NCBI GenBank assembly: GCA_903923135.1
Contig: CAIXWN010000024.1
Location: 1 to 64,000, forward strand
Source: an uncultured Caulobacteraceae bacterium
GTDB taxonomy: Bacteria > Pseudomonadota > Alphaproteobacteria > Caulobacterales > Caulobacteraceae
Length of the DNA stretch: 64,000 nucleotides
Direction of reading: 5' to 3'
Within the stretch, counting starts at the first letter, position 1, and each line of letters starts with the position of its first letter. A program made the position numbers and the translations under genes. Below, piece after piece: positions 50,100-59,115 of this stretch. The notes beneath the pieces are model-generated. The model was not told the DNA's origin and ran no database searches. It saw only the letters and a program-made list of their open reading frames with translations.

Positions 50100-51806
50100 T
50101 CAGGGACCGATTGGCGGGTCTATCACCGGGGCCGGGAACCTCAGAAACGCCGTCAGGCCGCCCTCCGGGGCAGGGCGGAACTCGGCCTTGCCACCCAGTT
50201 GCCGGGCGAAGGCCAGCATCAGGGTCCGCCCAACGCCATCGGTAGCGCCCTCGGCCGGGCCGTCCGGGCGCCCGCTGTGGGTGATCGCCAGTTCGGCGTT
50301 CGCGCCGTGCACCGTGAAAACGACGCTCAGACTTCCACCCGGCTCGCCAAGACCGTTTTTGCGGGCATTGGTGATCGCCTCGACGGCGAACAGCGCCAAC
50401 GGCGCCAGATGGTCGGGGTCGATGGTCAGCGCGGCGATGTTCAGATGCGTGCGCACCCTGGGGCCTCGGCCGGAATCGGTCAGAATCAACTGGGCGATCA
50501 GGTCTTCCAGGAAGGCGCGCAGGTCGACCTTTCGCAGGTCGGGCCCCTCGTAGAGAGCGCGATAGATCAGGGCCAGGGCGGCGATACGCTGGCGGGTGTC
50601 GGACATGGCCGCCCGGGCCACTGGATCGGCCAGCGCCCTCTGCTGCAGGTTGAGCAGGGATGAGATCACCTGCAGATTGTTCTTCACCCGATGGTGAATC
50701 TCCCGCAGCAGCCCGTCCTTCTCGACCAGGCTGTCGCGCAGCGCCCTGTCACGGGCGGCGACGGTGGACGCCATGGCATCCAACGACTCGGCAAGGTCGC
50801 GGATCTCGGGCGGAGCCCAGCCCGCCCTTCGGGGGTGCACCGTGTAGCGGCCGCGGGCATAGATTGCGGCGATCCGTTGAAGGTAGGCCACCCACCGCAC
50901 CACCTCACGATCGGCGACGATCCAGACGCCGCCCAGCGCCAGGGCGAAGGCGAACAGCGGCAGAAAGATCGCTGTCAGGGGGTTGACCCAGGCCCAGGCC
51001 ACAACGTCGCGGTGAGGCGCCGAGATCAGCACATAGACGTCTTCGCCGGAAAGCGGCGCGGCCGAGAATTCCCGCTCCCCTCCGCTGCGGTCCGGGGCCT
51101 GCCACAGGACCGCCCTGCCAGGAGCCGCGCCAGCAAAACCGGCGGCCAGACGGGCCGGAAAAGCCGCCGGCCGGCTACTGGTCAGGAATCGCCCGTGGCT
51201 GTCGATGAGGGCGACCTCGGACCCTGCCGGCACGAACCGATCGTCCTTCTCCGGCCGCAGGCTGGCCAGGGTTATGGCGCCGGTCAGGACTCCGGCCATG
51301 CGCCCCTGGTCGTCATCGATGCGGACGCTGGCCAACAGCGTCGGCTCACCCGCGTAGGAGGCGCCCGGATCCTGGGTCACGGTCAGTGGCGCGCCGCCCG
51401 TGAGCTCGCGAAACCAGGGCCTTGACGCCCGGCCGGGGTCCTCCGGGCTCGGCGAGGCGGCGCACTGCACGGCGCCGTCCGTCTGGAAGCGGATGAGATT
51501 GGCGTAGCCGGGGATGCGGTCGCGGATGTCAGCCAGGCGCACGGCGCATCCAGGACCGAGCGACTCCGGCGCGAGGCTGCGCAGAAGCACGCCGGCGGAC
51601 GCGATCCGCGCGCTGACGGAGGCGGCGCTGCGTTCGGACGCGCCGACCAGAGCGGCGCGTTGGTCAGAGGCTTCGCGCCGGAAGATCAGCACGGATTGGA
51701 CAACACTCAGCACCAGCACCGGCGCCAGGACCAGAGACAGAACCAGGGCCAGGCGGGCGCGGATCGAGGTGCGCCACCAGCGACCGCGCCGCGCCGCCCT
51801 GTTCAC
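50100..51806 (-). CDS. phyK: HisKA_2-family sensor kinase PhyK of the general stress response
   Basis: A 568-aa membrane histidine kinase. One transmembrane helix (LALVLSLVLAPVLVLSVV) near residue 25 and a second near 275-297 (TAIFLPLFAFALALGGVWIV) flank a periplasmic sensing region of about 230 residues. Next come a HAMP-like linker and the HisKA_2 motif EIHHRVKNNLQVISSLLNLQ with His372, then an HATPase region with AVEAITNARKNGLG. The family phosphorylates PhyR-type response regulators. It overlaps ecfG by 4 bases, so the sensor, the sigma factor and the anti-sigma factor are one operon. The stimulus is unknown; the periplasmic domain could not be placed. Confidence 0.88.
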   Translation of the reverse strand: MNRAARRGRWWRTSIRARLALVLSLVLAPVLVLSVVQSVLIFRREASDQRAALVGASERSAASVSARIASAGVLLRSLAPESLGPGCAVRLADIRDRIPGYANLIRFQTDGAVQCAASPSPEDPGRASRPWFRELTGGAPLTVTQDPGASYAGEPTLLASVRIDDDQGRMAGVLTGAITLASLRPEKDDRFVPAGSEVALIDSHGRFLTSSRPAAFPARLAAGFAGAAPGRAVLWQAPDRSGGEREFSAAPLSGEDVYVLISAPHRDVVAWAWVNPLTAIFLPLFAFALALGGVWIVADREVVRWVAYLQRIAAIYARGRYTVHPRRAGWAPPEIRDLAESLDAMASTVAARDRALRDSLVEKDGLLREIHHRVKNNLQVISSLLNLQQRALADPVARAAMSDTRQRIAALALIYRALYEGPDLRKVDLRAFLEDLIAQLILTDSGRGPRVRTHLNIAALTIDPDHLAPLALFAVEAITNARKNGLGEPGGSLSVVFTVHGANAELAITHSGRPDGPAEGATDGVGRTLMLAFARQLGGKAEFRPAPEGGLTAFLRFPAPVIDPPIGP

Positions 51807-52408
51807 GCCGGATGGCTCAGGCGCTCCGCCTGGGCGAGGATGGAGCCCATGGCGTCTCCCGCTGGCTTGCCGTCGCGGACGTAGTCGCCGCGCTCGAGAA
51901 TATCCTGCAGGGCCCGCCGCGCGCGGCTGACCCGGCTCTTCACCGTGCCCACCGCGCAGCCGCAGATCGCCGCCGCCTCTTCGTAGGCGAAACCGCCGGC
52001 GCCCACCAGGATCAAGGCTTCGCGCTGTTCAGCTGGCAACATGGCTAGGCCCATGCGCAATTCATCCAGCGCCACGGGCGAGGCGGGATCGTCTATGGCC
52101 ACCAGGGTCCGTTCGGCGGCCTCCTGATCCAGCTGGGTCTGGCGCCACGAGCGCCGCTTTTCCGAATAGAACTGGTTGCGCAGGATCATGAAGGTCCAGG
52201 CCTTCATGTTGGTGCCCATCTCGAAGCTGGCCCGGGCGTCCCAGGCCTTGACCATGGCGTCCTGAGCCAGGTCGTCGGCGGCTGTCGCGTCGCCGGTCAG
52301 GGACCGGGCGAAGGCGCGAAGTTGCGGGATAAGAGCGACCAGCTGGGCGCGGAAGGCTGCGTCACGGACCGGGTCCACGGCCGGTTTCGGCGCTGATCCG
52401 GCGGTCAT
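51803..52408 (-). CDS. ecfG: EcfG general stress sigma factor
   Basis: A 201-aa extracytoplasmic-function sigma factor. Region 2 (FRAQLVALIPQLRAFARSLTGDATAADDLAQDAMVKAWDARASFE) and region 4 (MGLAMLPAEQREALILVGAGGFAYEEAAAICGCAVGTVKSRVSRAR) are complete. The GTNMKAWTFMILRNQFYSEKRR block and the opening match the EcfG (SigT) group that directs the alphaproteobacterial general stress response. It is made with its anti-sigma NepR (4-base overlap) and with the kinase PhyK, from a promoter that fits its own consensus, so it is autoregulated. Confidence 0.95.
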   Translation of the reverse strand: MTAGSAPKPAVDPVRDAAFRAQLVALIPQLRAFARSLTGDATAADDLAQDAMVKAWDARASFEMGTNMKAWTFMILRNQFYSEKRRSWRQTQLDQEAAERTLVAIDDPASPVALDELRMGLAMLPAEQREALILVGAGGFAYEEAAAICGCAVGTVKSRVSRARRALQDILERGDYVRDGKPAGDAMGSILAQAERLSHPA

Positions 52409-52596
52409 TGGTCGGCATCCGGATCCCGGTCGACTGGGGTGGCGTGGTTGTCAGCCTGACTCAGCAGAGCGAGAAACTCGTCCGGCACCGGTTCATTGAC
52501 GACCTCGTCGAAGAGCTGCCTGAGCCGCGCGCCGATGGCCTCCTGATTGATCCGGGTCTCGCCGATGATCGCCGGATCCTTTCCTGGCTGCTTCAT
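52405..52596 (-). CDS. nepR: NepR anti-sigma factor
   Basis: A 63-aa anti-sigma factor that holds EcfG inactive until phosphorylated PhyR takes its place. The core helices IGETRINQEAIGARLRQLFDEVVNEPVPDEFLALLSQ match the NepR family, in which the segment EPVPDEFL... binds both EcfG and the PhyR sigma-like domain. The tail is short and acidic. It starts the nepR-ecfG-phyK operon and overlaps ecfG by 4 bases. An EcfG-type promoter stands 69 bases upstream. Confidence 0.93.
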   Translation of the reverse strand: MKQPGKDPAIIGETRINQEAIGARLRQLFDEVVNEPVPDEFLALLSQADNHATPVDRDPDADQ

Positions 52597-52664
52597 GAAG
52601 TCCCCGACGTGTCGACACGGGCCGTCTTGTCCGAATGTCCATCTACAGGCCGTCCGACGGCTCT

Positions 52665-52689
52665 AACGCGCCGCGCCCTTGCCGGTTCC
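52665..52689 (-). promoter_or_regulatory. EcfG-type promoter for nepR-ecfG-phyK
   Basis: On the minus strand GGAAC (52689-52685), 16 bases, CGTT (52668-52665). The -10 lies about 68 bases before the nepR start. It gives positive autoregulation of the sigma factor operon, as in other members of the order. Confidence 0.9.
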
Positions 52690-52725
52690 ACGGGCTCGCA
52701 CCACACAATCGTGGCTGTTGACGAG

Positions 52726-52750
52726 GGAACCGCTGAGCCCTTGAGGCGTT
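52726..52750 (+). promoter_or_regulatory. EcfG-type promoter for phyR
   Basis: On the plus strand GGAAC (52726-52730), 16 bases, CGTT (52747-52750). The -10 lies about 85 bases before phyR. It is back-to-back with the nepR promoter, 36 bases apart, so the response regulator and sigma operon are both under EcfG. Confidence 0.9.
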
Positions 52751-52835
52751 GATCAGCCGCGGGAGGCGAAGGTCGTCCTGACCACCCGAGTGTTTTGGCG
52801 TAAGTTCGCCCCGCGAAGCCTGTCCTGGAGCGTCC

Positions 52836-53630
52836 ATGAGTCTTCTTGCCGCGGTGGCGCCGCACTTGCCTTTCCTCCGCCGCTACGCCCGCGCCCTGAC
52901 GGGCGATCAGACCGCCGGAGATCAGGTCGTGCGCCACGCCCTGCAGGCGCTCGCGACCGGCGACCGCACGCTCGAGGCCTCGGTTACGCCCCGGGTGGCG
53001 CTCTACCGACTCTTTCACGCCTACTGGCGTTCGGCCGGAGACCTGGCCGGGGGCGGCGAGGCGAACGCGTCCGTGGAGGACGCGCCGTCCCGCCTGATGC
53101 GTCTGGGACCGGCGTCGCGTCAGGCGTTCCTGCTCACCGCCATGGAGGGGTTCACCACCAGCGAGGCCGCGCGAATTCTCGACAACGATTTCGCCGCCAT
53201 CGAGGAACTGATCCTGACAGCGCAACGCGAGATCGACGCCGAACTGGCCACCGATGTGCTGATCATCGAAGACGAGCCGGTGATCGCCGCGGATATCGAG
53301 GCGCTGGTGAGGGAATTGGGCCATCATGTGTCCGATGTGGCGACCACACGCGGAGAGGCCCTGGCGGCGGCGGTCCGCAAGTCGCCCGGCCTGGTCCTCG
53401 CCGATATCCAACTGGCCGACGGCTCGTCCGGAATCGATGCGGTGAAGGACATACTCACGGCAATCCAGGTTCCGGTGATCTTTATCACCGCGTTCCCCGA
53501 ACGCCTGCTGACCGGCGAGAAGCCGGAGCCGGCCTTCCTGATCACCAAACCCTTCGACCCGGTCACGGTGAAGGCCGCCATTGGGCAGGCGCTATTCTTT
53601 CACCCCCGGCGCATTCGCCACCCGACCTGA
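52836..53630 (+). CDS. phyR: PhyR response regulator (anti-anti-sigma)
   Basis: A 264-aa PhyR. The N-terminal half (residues 1 to about 135) is a sigma-like domain with regions 2 and 4 (HLPFLRRYARALTGDQTAGD, then RQAFLLTAMEGFTTSEAARIL). The C-terminal receiver has the acidic pocket VLIIEDEPVIAADIEAL, phospho-Asp190 in LVLADIQLADG, the switch Thr in VIFITAFPE and Lys in LITKPFDPV. When phosphorylated it binds NepR and frees EcfG. It is divergent from the nepR-ecfG-phyK operon, as in other alphaproteobacteria. It converges with the next small gene 12 bases on. Confidence 0.96.
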   Translation: MSLLAAVAPHLPFLRRYARALTGDQTAGDQVVRHALQALATGDRTLEASVTPRVALYRLFHAYWRSAGDLAGGGEANASVEDAPSRLMRLGPASRQAFLLTAMEGFTTSEAARILDNDFAAIEELILTAQREIDAELATDVLIIEDEPVIAADIEALVRELGHHVSDVATTRGEALAAAVRKSPGLVLADIQLADGSSGIDAVKDILTAIQVPVIFITAFPERLLTGEKPEPAFLITKPFDPVTVKAAIGQALFFHPRRIRHPT

Positions 53631-53642
53631 GGGCGGTCGGCG

Positions 53643-54035
53643 TCACTTCGTCGGGGGCTTTCCATCGAGGAACGCCCGAAGGACCGCGCCAAGATACTTG
53701 GGATTGCGCACCGCCATGAAGCCCGCGCCCACTGCGGCGGAGGCCGTGAGAATGGGCTTCTGGCGGACGAAGGCCAGGGCCCTTTCCAGAAGGGACCCCG
53801 CAATCGAGAGCGGCTCCTTGGAGGGCTTCCGGCGTCCGGCCAGAGCCAGAAACAGCCCCCCCAACCCGATCAGGGCCGCCGTCGTCGCGGCGACCGTCGC
53901 CGCCGCGCCAGCCCGTCCAAGCTGCGGCTCGACCAGGGCGTAGAGGGCGAAGGCCAGGGCGATCACCATGACCGCCGCGCCGGCGGCGAAGGCCGACGCC
54001 GCCATCAGCGCCAGCAGGATGCGACGGAAGATCAC
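53643..54035 (-). CDS. Small membrane protein, phage-holin-like
   Basis: A 130-aa membrane protein. Two hydrophobic helices (RILLALMAASAFAAGAAVMVIALAFALYAL and AAATVAATTAALIGLGGLFLAL) are followed by a basic linker and a soluble tail with EPLSIAGSLLERALAFVRQKPILTASAAVGAG..AVRNPKYLG. Such proteins (holin superfamily III-like) commonly accompany DUF883-type proteins in stress operons. Its start overlaps the upstream gene by 4 bases, so it shares the EcfG promoter at 54527-54551. Role unknown, presumably in envelope stress. Confidence 0.7.
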   Translation of the reverse strand: MIFRRILLALMAASAFAAGAAVMVIALAFALYALVEPQLGRAGAAATVAATTAALIGLGGLFLALAGRRKPSKEPLSIAGSLLERALAFVRQKPILTASAAVGAGFMAVRNPKYLGAVLRAFLDGKPPTK

Positions 54036-54370
54036 TTGCCCCGCGCTGAGAGCAGCACGCCCAGCAGAAAGCCGACCCCCAGGCCGGCGAGAGCCGCCGT
54101 CACCGGCCGCTCCTTCACACGCTCGACAACGTAGCGCTGGGCCTCGTCAAGCGAAGGGGTGTTCGTCCCGGTGTAGGCCCGGCTCTGGGCCTTCACCGCC
54201 TCGATACCGTCACGGATCACCCGTTCGGCGGTCCGCGCCGCGTCCATCAGGCTCCTTTCGGCGGCGGCCAGGCTCTCCTTCAGCGCCTTCTGGGCGCTGT
54301 CGACGGCCTCGTCGGCCCCGGAAGCGGCTTCGTCCTCGTCAAGAACCGTGCTCATAGGGTCCACCGTCAT
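54032..54370 (-). CDS. DUF883/YqjD-like stress protein
   Basis: A 112-aa protein resembling the DUF883 (ElaB/YqjD) group: a long amphipathic helix (DSAQKALKESLAAAERSLMDAARTAERVIRDGIEAVKAQSRA), then a C-terminal hydrophobic anchor (PVTAALAGLGVGFLLGVLLSARGK) with a GxxG motif. In E. coli the relatives are tail-anchored, ribosome-associated and growth-phase controlled. GGAG seven bases before ATG 54370 (MTVDPM) supports this start; ATG 54355 is an alternative. An EcfG-type promoter lies upstream at 54527-54551, with about 155 bases of leader. Operon with the following membrane gene. Confidence 0.78.
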   Translation of the reverse strand: MTVDPMSTVLDEDEAASGADEAVDSAQKALKESLAAAERSLMDAARTAERVIRDGIEAVKAQSRAYTGTNTPSLDEAQRYVVERVKERPVTAALAGLGVGFLLGVLLSARGK

Positions 54371-54526
54371 GCGGAATCTCCAGTCAAAGTCCAGCGCCTG
54401 CGCCGGCGGAACAGCCTGCCGCCGACGCCGGGCGGGGCGCTGCAACGGCACACCCGGCCAGCCTCGATCATGACCTAAAATGGCGCCTAGCTCACGCTTT
54501 TTTCGGAGCCTAGTGTTGCGCGGGTG

Positions 54527-54551
54527 AACGGTCCGAAGCGCCGGACGTTCC
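54527..54551 (-). promoter_or_regulatory. EcfG-type promoter for the DUF883-like operon
   Basis: On the minus strand GGAAC (54551-54547), 16 bases, CGTT (54530-54527). It is identical in form to the three sites at nepR, phyR and the entericidin gene. It lies just before the start of the divergent hybrid kinase, so its -35 side is only seven bases from that gene's GTG. Confidence 0.85.
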
Positions 54552-54557
54552 GCCAGA

Positions 54558-56024
54558 GTGGGAAGCATGCCAGGGCGAGCTTTCGGCGGCATCGGCAGCG
54601 TCAAGAACCCGGCGGAGAGCGCCGCCCTGGCGCTCACGGCCTCCGGCGTGGGCGAATTCGAGTGGGACGTGCAGCGCGACGAGTTGACAGTGTCGCCACG
54701 GATGGCGGCCATCACGGGCCTGCCCGCCGGAACACTGGCCGCACGCCGCGGACTGGCGCTCTACGACCACATCGCCCCGGAGGATTCGGCGGCGACCGAA
54801 CAGGCGATCGACGAGGGGTTGAGACTGCGCAACCGCTACGAGGTCAGCTTCCGTCTGGTCCGACCCGATGACCAGCGCCGGGTGTGGCTGAAAGCGTCGG
54901 CTCTCGGCGTCGCCGGCCGGAACGGCGCGCTGCAGCGGGTCGTGGGGGTAGTGCGCGATATTTCGGCTGAAAAGCGTGAGGTCGATCAGCGCGACGCCCT
55001 TGTGGCCGAACTCGATCACCGCGTGAAGAACGTCCTGGCTTCGGTACAGTCTCTCGCCGCCCAGTCCGCCCGGCGGACGGTCTCGCTCGACGCCTTTCTC
55101 AAGACCTTCTTCGGTCGGCTGGACGCCATGGCCGCCGCGCACACGCTGCTTACCGCGACACGCTGGCGGGGCGTGGAGATCAGCCACATCGCCGCGGCCG
55201 AACTCGGCGGCCTGGCTCAGGGACAGGCGCGGTGGGAAGGGCCGGAGATCGTCCTCAACCCCCGGGCGACCCATGCGCTGACCCTCGCACTGCATGAGCT
55301 GAGTGCGAACGCGGTGCGTTACGGCGCCCTGGCCGCGGACTCGGGCCACATCGAGGTCACCTGGAAGGAGACGCCAACCGGCGGATTCGAACTGATATGG
55401 ACCGAGTTGAACGGGCCGGTCGTTTCACCACCCGGCCGCCGCGGGTTCGGCTCGACTCTGCTGGAACGGGTCACCGGCCGCGAACTGGGTGGTGTGGCGA
55501 GCCTTGAATTCCGTCCGGAGGGCCTGAGAGCCGTACTGACCGCCGACGGTTCCGCCCTGGCCGCGCCGGCTCCAGCGCCCGAGACGCCGCCGGCCCCGGC
55601 GATCCGGCCCGCGGGTTCGCCAGCGGACGCTGGCGGCGGCGCGTCGCGGGGCGGCCCTCGCGAGCCCGACATATCGGGCGTGCGCGTGCTGATCGTCGAG
55701 GACGCGGTCCTGCTCGGTCTGGAACTGGAGGCCGGGCTCACGGAATGCGGAGCCAGGGTGGTCGCCTCGGCCGCCGATATCGATGAGGCGACCCGCATGA
55801 TCGACCTGGACTTCGATGTCGCCGTGCTCGACGCCAACCTCAACGGCCGACCGGTGACGCCCGTCGCCCGGGCTCTGGCCAAGCGCGGCGTGCCCTTCAT
55901 CTTCGCCACCGGATACGGCGACGCCGGCGCAGCGCCGGCCGGGTTCGACGCGCCCGTGGTGCGCAAACCCTACAATGTCCTGCAGATCGCCGCAGCCCTA
56001 CGTGAGGCTCTGAATCGCCACTGA
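54558..56024 (+). CDS. PAS-HWE histidine kinase with C-terminal receiver
   Basis: A 488-aa soluble hybrid kinase. A PAS domain (about 20-135: GVGEFEWDVQRDELTVSPRMAAITGL, ending VVGVVRDISAEKRE) is followed by the HWE-family kinase core. The core has AELDHRVKNVLASVQSLAAQS with His154 as phosphoacceptor, ALHELSANAVRYGAL (ATP-binding) and GFGSTLLERVTGRELGG. After an Ala/Pro/Gly linker comes a receiver: VLIVEDAVLLGLELEAGL, phospho-Asp425 in VAVLDANLNGRPV, FIFATGYGD and VVRKPYN. There is no transmembrane segment. HWE kinases often feed into PhyR-type regulators, and adjacency suggests that, but it is not shown. The start may be GTG 54558 or ATG 54567. Confidence 0.88.
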   Translation: MGSMPGRAFGGIGSVKNPAESAALALTASGVGEFEWDVQRDELTVSPRMAAITGLPAGTLAARRGLALYDHIAPEDSAATEQAIDEGLRLRNRYEVSFRLVRPDDQRRVWLKASALGVAGRNGALQRVVGVVRDISAEKREVDQRDALVAELDHRVKNVLASVQSLAAQSARRTVSLDAFLKTFFGRLDAMAAAHTLLTATRWRGVEISHIAAAELGGLAQGQARWEGPEIVLNPRATHALTLALHELSANAVRYGALAADSGHIEVTWKETPTGGFELIWTELNGPVVSPPGRRGFGSTLLERVTGRELGGVASLEFRPEGLRAVLTADGSALAAPAPAPETPPAPAIRPAGSPADAGGGASRGGPREPDISGVRVLIVEDAVLLGLELEAGLTECGARVVASAADIDEATRMIDLDFDVAVLDANLNGRPVTPVARALAKRGVPFIFATGYGDAGAAPAGFDAPVVRKPYNVLQIAAALREALNRH

Positions 56025-56108
56025 GCGGCAGGCCTAAAGACCCTCTTAACCCTCTTGGCGCACACCGGTGGACTTGGTTCAGACCGAACGGCGTGGGAGA
56101 CTCGATTC

Positions 56109-58424
56109 ATGTCCCGAATCACACGCTCGCGCAGCGGAGCGACGCTGCTCGGCCGGGCCTCCGGGCTCTGGAGCGGGCCGGCCATGGCCCGGACTCTGGG
56201 CGCGCTGACAACTGCTGTCGGGATCTTGCTGGCCACAGACCTGGCCGCCTACCATGCTGGCGACCCCAGTTTCGACACCTCGGCGGCGGATCCGCCGGTG
56301 AATGTTCTGGGCCCCCTCGGCGCGGATCTGGCCGATCTGGCCTTCCAGTCGATCGGCCTTGGCGCCTGGATCATCGCCATCCTGCTCACCGCCGCCGGCG
56401 CTGCGGCGCTGATCGGCCGCCGGCGCGACGGACCGAGCGGACCCGGCCCGTGGCGCATCCTCTCCGCGGCCTTGGCCGTGACAGCCCTGGCCGGCGCCCT
56501 CGCCGCCCCGGCCCCTCCGGCGTCCTGGCCTTTGGCGAGCGGTCTGGGCGGCATGGTCGGCGACGCGCTTCTGTCCCTCGGCGCACAGCCGCTGAGCCTG
56601 CTTCCTCTGGCCGAACCGCGCTGGGTCGTCGGCGCCATTCTCGCCATGGCCGGGCTTCTGGCCCTGGGTTTCAGCCTCGGTCCTGGCCGACGGCGTGTCC
56701 TGGCGACGCCAGAGGCGGCGGCGGCCCCGAAATCCCGCGAGCGCGTCCGGGCCGAACGCAAACGGGCGCCCGACCCCGTAGCCGATATCGTCCCAGGCGA
56801 CGACGAGGAAGGCACGACGGGCGCGGCGCCGATCTCGCCATCCCTGGCGATAAAGCCGCCCAAGACCGCCCCGCGCGCCTCGGGGCGGGAAGAACGTGAG
56901 ATCCAGCCCAGCCTGCCCTTTGCCGAGCCCGGGTTCCGCCTCCCCGAACTGATCATGCTGACCAAACCCAAACCGCGGGCGTCCGCTTTCGACGAGGAAG
57001 CCCTGCGGCAGAACGCCCAGCTGCTGGAGACGGTGCTGGGCGAGTTCGGCGTACGCGGCCAGATCGATCATATTCGCCCGGGCCCTGTGGTCACACTGTA
57101 CGAACTGGTCCCCGCCGCAGGCGTCAAATCGGCGCGGGTCGTGGCCCTGTCGGACGATATCGCCCGCTCCATGAGCGTCGCGGCCTGCCGGGTGAGCGTG
57201 GTTCCCGGCCGCAACGCCATCGGAATCGAACTTCCCAACGCCCGCCGCGAAACCGTCTATCTGCGCGACCTGCTTTCCAGCGCTGAATATGAAAAGGCCA
57301 GCCAGGCCCTGCCCATGGCCCTCGGCGAAACCATCGGTGGCGAGCCCTACATCGTCGACCTTGCCAAGATGCCGCACCTGCTCATCGCCGGGACCACGGG
57401 CTCCGGAAAGTCGGTTGGCGTCAACGCCATGATCCTGTCGATCCTCTACCGGCTGCCGCCCGAAAAGTGCCGGTTCATCATGATTGACCCGAAGATGCTC
57501 GAGCTGTCGATCTACGATGGCATTCCCCACCTCCTGGCGCCGGTGGTGACCGACCCCAAGAAGGCGATCGTGGCGCTCAAATGGACCGTCCGGGAGATGG
57601 AGGACCGCTACCGGCGGATGTCCAAGATCGGCGTTCGCAACGTGGCCGGTTACAACGAACGCGCCAACGAGGCCCTGGCCAAGGGCGAGCACTTCGTGCG
57701 CACCGTGCAGACGGGATTCGACGAAACCGGCCGGCCGATCTTCGAGGAAGAGAAGCTTCGCCCCGAGCCCATGCCCTATCTTGTGGTGGTCATCGACGAG
57801 GTGGCCGACCTGATGATGGTGGCCGGCAAGGACATCGAGGGGGCCGTTCAGCGCCTCGCCCAGATGGCTCGCGCCGCGGGTATTCACCTGATCATGGCCA
57901 CCCAGCGGCCGTCCGTCGACGTGATCACCGGCACCATCAAGGCCAACTTCCCCACACGGATCAGCTTCCAGGTGACCTCAAAGATCGACTCCCGCACGAT
58001 CATGGGCGAACAAGGGGCCGAACAGCTGCTGGGCATGGGCGACATGCTCTACATGGCTGGCGGCGGGCGTATCACCCGCCTGCACGGCCCCTACGTCGAT
58101 GACGAAGAGGTGATCAAGGTCGCCAAGTTCCTGCGCGACCAGGGCGAGCCGCAGTATCTCGAGGACGTCACCGCCCTGCCGGACGACGACGAGGACGGGG
58201 CGCTGGCGGCGGGCGACGAGGGTGCAGGATCGAACGACCTCTATGATCAGGCCGTCGCCGTAGTCACCCGCGACCGGAAGGCTTCCACCAGCTATATCCA
58301 GCGGCGGCTTCAGATCGGCTACAATCGCGCCGCGTCGCTTATCGAGCGCATGGAAAAGGAAGGGGTCGTCGGCGTCGCCAACCACGCAGGCAAGCGGGAG
58401 ATTCTCGCCGGCCCGCCGCCCTGA
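56109..58424 (+). CDS. ftsK: DNA translocase FtsK
   Basis: A 771-aa FtsK that pumps DNA through the closing septum and assists chromosome-dimer resolution. An N-terminal block has about four transmembrane helices ([77 protein letters not shown]), followed by a linker. The alpha/beta motor carries the Walker [13 protein letters not shown] from residue 428, Walker [16 protein letters not shown], and [16 protein letters not shown]. The C-terminal gamma winged helix ([32 protein letters not shown]) reads KOPS-like sites. GGGAGA at 56095-56100 supports ATG 56109. Length is slightly short for the family because of a brief linker. Confidence 0.95.
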   Translation: MSRITRSRSGATLLGRASGLWSGPAMARTLGALTTAVGILLATDLAAYHAGDPSFDTSAADPPVNVLGPLGADLADLAFQSIGLGAWIIAILLTAAGAAALIGRRRDGPSGPGPWRILSAALAVTALAGALAAPAPPASWPLASGLGGMVGDALLSLGAQPLSLLPLAEPRWVVGAILAMAGLLALGFSLGPGRRRVLATPEAAAAPKSRERVRAERKRAPDPVADIVPGDDEEGTTGAAPISPSLAIKPPKTAPRASGREEREIQPSLPFAEPGFRLPELIMLTKPKPRASAFDEEALRQNAQLLETVLGEFGVRGQIDHIRPGPVVTLYELVPAAGVKSARVVALSDDIARSMSVAACRVSVVPGRNAIGIELPNARRETVYLRDLLSSAEYEKASQALPMALGETIGGEPYIVDLAKMPHLLIAGTTGSGKSVGVNAMILSILYRLPPEKCRFIMIDPKMLELSIYDGIPHLLAPVVTDPKKAIVALKWTVREMEDRYRRMSKIGVRNVAGYNERANEALAKGEHFVRTVQTGFDETGRPIFEEEKLRPEPMPYLVVVIDEVADLMMVAGKDIEGAVQRLAQMARAAGIHLIMATQRPSVDVITGTIKANFPTRISFQVTSKIDSRTIMGEQGAEQLLGMGDMLYMAGGGRITRLHGPYVDDEEVIKVAKFLRDQGEPQYLEDVTALPDDDEDGALAAGDEGAGSNDLYDQAVAVVTRDRKASTSYIQRRLQIGYNRAASLIERMEKEGVVGVANHAGKREILAGPPP

Positions 58425-58451
58425 GTCGCCACCGGTCCCACGGAGACACCG

Positions 58452-59102
58452 ATGATCATAAGCCGCCGGGATATCGTCCTGGGACTGGCGCTTGCCTGTG
58501 CGGGCCAGGCCGCCTGGGCGTCCGTCGCCGGCCCCCCCGCACCGCTTGCGCCCGAAGACGCCCGCGACGTGGTGCGCATCATCGACTATCTGCAAGGCCT
58601 GACCAACGGACGGGGGCGCTTCGTCCAGACCGACCCGCGCGGCAGCCACACCGAGGGAACATTCTACCTGCAGAGACCGGGGCGGGCGCGATTCGACTAT
58701 GATCCGCCCTCGGGCCTGGTCATCGCCTCCAACGGCCACACCGTCTCAGTGGTGGACCGCCGCCTGAAAACGATCCAGGCCTACCCTCTGGCGCTGACGC
58801 CGCTGGCGCTGTTTCTCGCCCGGGACATCCGTATCGACCGCGGCGTGATCATCAGCCAGGTGATCCGGACCGACGGCCAGATCACCGTGGTCGCCGAAGA
58901 CGGACAGAGGAAGGCCAGGGGCCGGATCGCCATCAGTTTCGCCGCCGCCCCCCTCACCCTCACGGGCTGGGCGGTTACCGACGCGCGCGGCGCGGTGGTC
59001 AGGGTTCGGCTGATCGATTTCGCTTCCGCCGCGCCGCACGAGGCCGCCTTCTTCCAGCTGGCCGACCCGAGGCTCACGGCCGCCCCGGATGCGCCGCCCT
59101 AG
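58452..59102 (+). CDS. lolA: Outer-membrane lipoprotein carrier protein LolA
   Basis: A 216-aa periplasmic LolA-like chaperone that carries lipoproteins from the inner membrane to the outer membrane. The signal peptide is MIISRRDIVLGLALACAGQAAWA. Mature motifs: VVRIIDYLQGLTNGRGRFVQTDPRGSHTEGTFYLQRPGRARFDYDPPSGLVIASNG, LYD-like VVDRRLKTIQAYPL, and FLARDIRIDRG. Alphaproteobacteria commonly keep it next to ftsK, as here, 27 bases after that gene. GGAGA at 58442-58446 supports ATG 58452. Confidence 0.92.
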   Translation: MIISRRDIVLGLALACAGQAAWASVAGPPAPLAPEDARDVVRIIDYLQGLTNGRGRFVQTDPRGSHTEGTFYLQRPGRARFDYDPPSGLVIASNGHTVSVVDRRLKTIQAYPLALTPLALFLARDIRIDRGVIISQVIRTDGQITVVAEDGQRKARGRIAISFAAAPLTLTGWAVTDARGAVVRVRLIDFASAAPHEAAFFQLADPRLTAAPDAPP

Positions 59103-59115
59103 AGCCTTTGATTCT

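Noticed and set aside
56041..56060. TTAACC near ftsK as a CtrA-binding site
   Set aside because: Only one half-site is present; the second TTAA at the expected spacing is missing.
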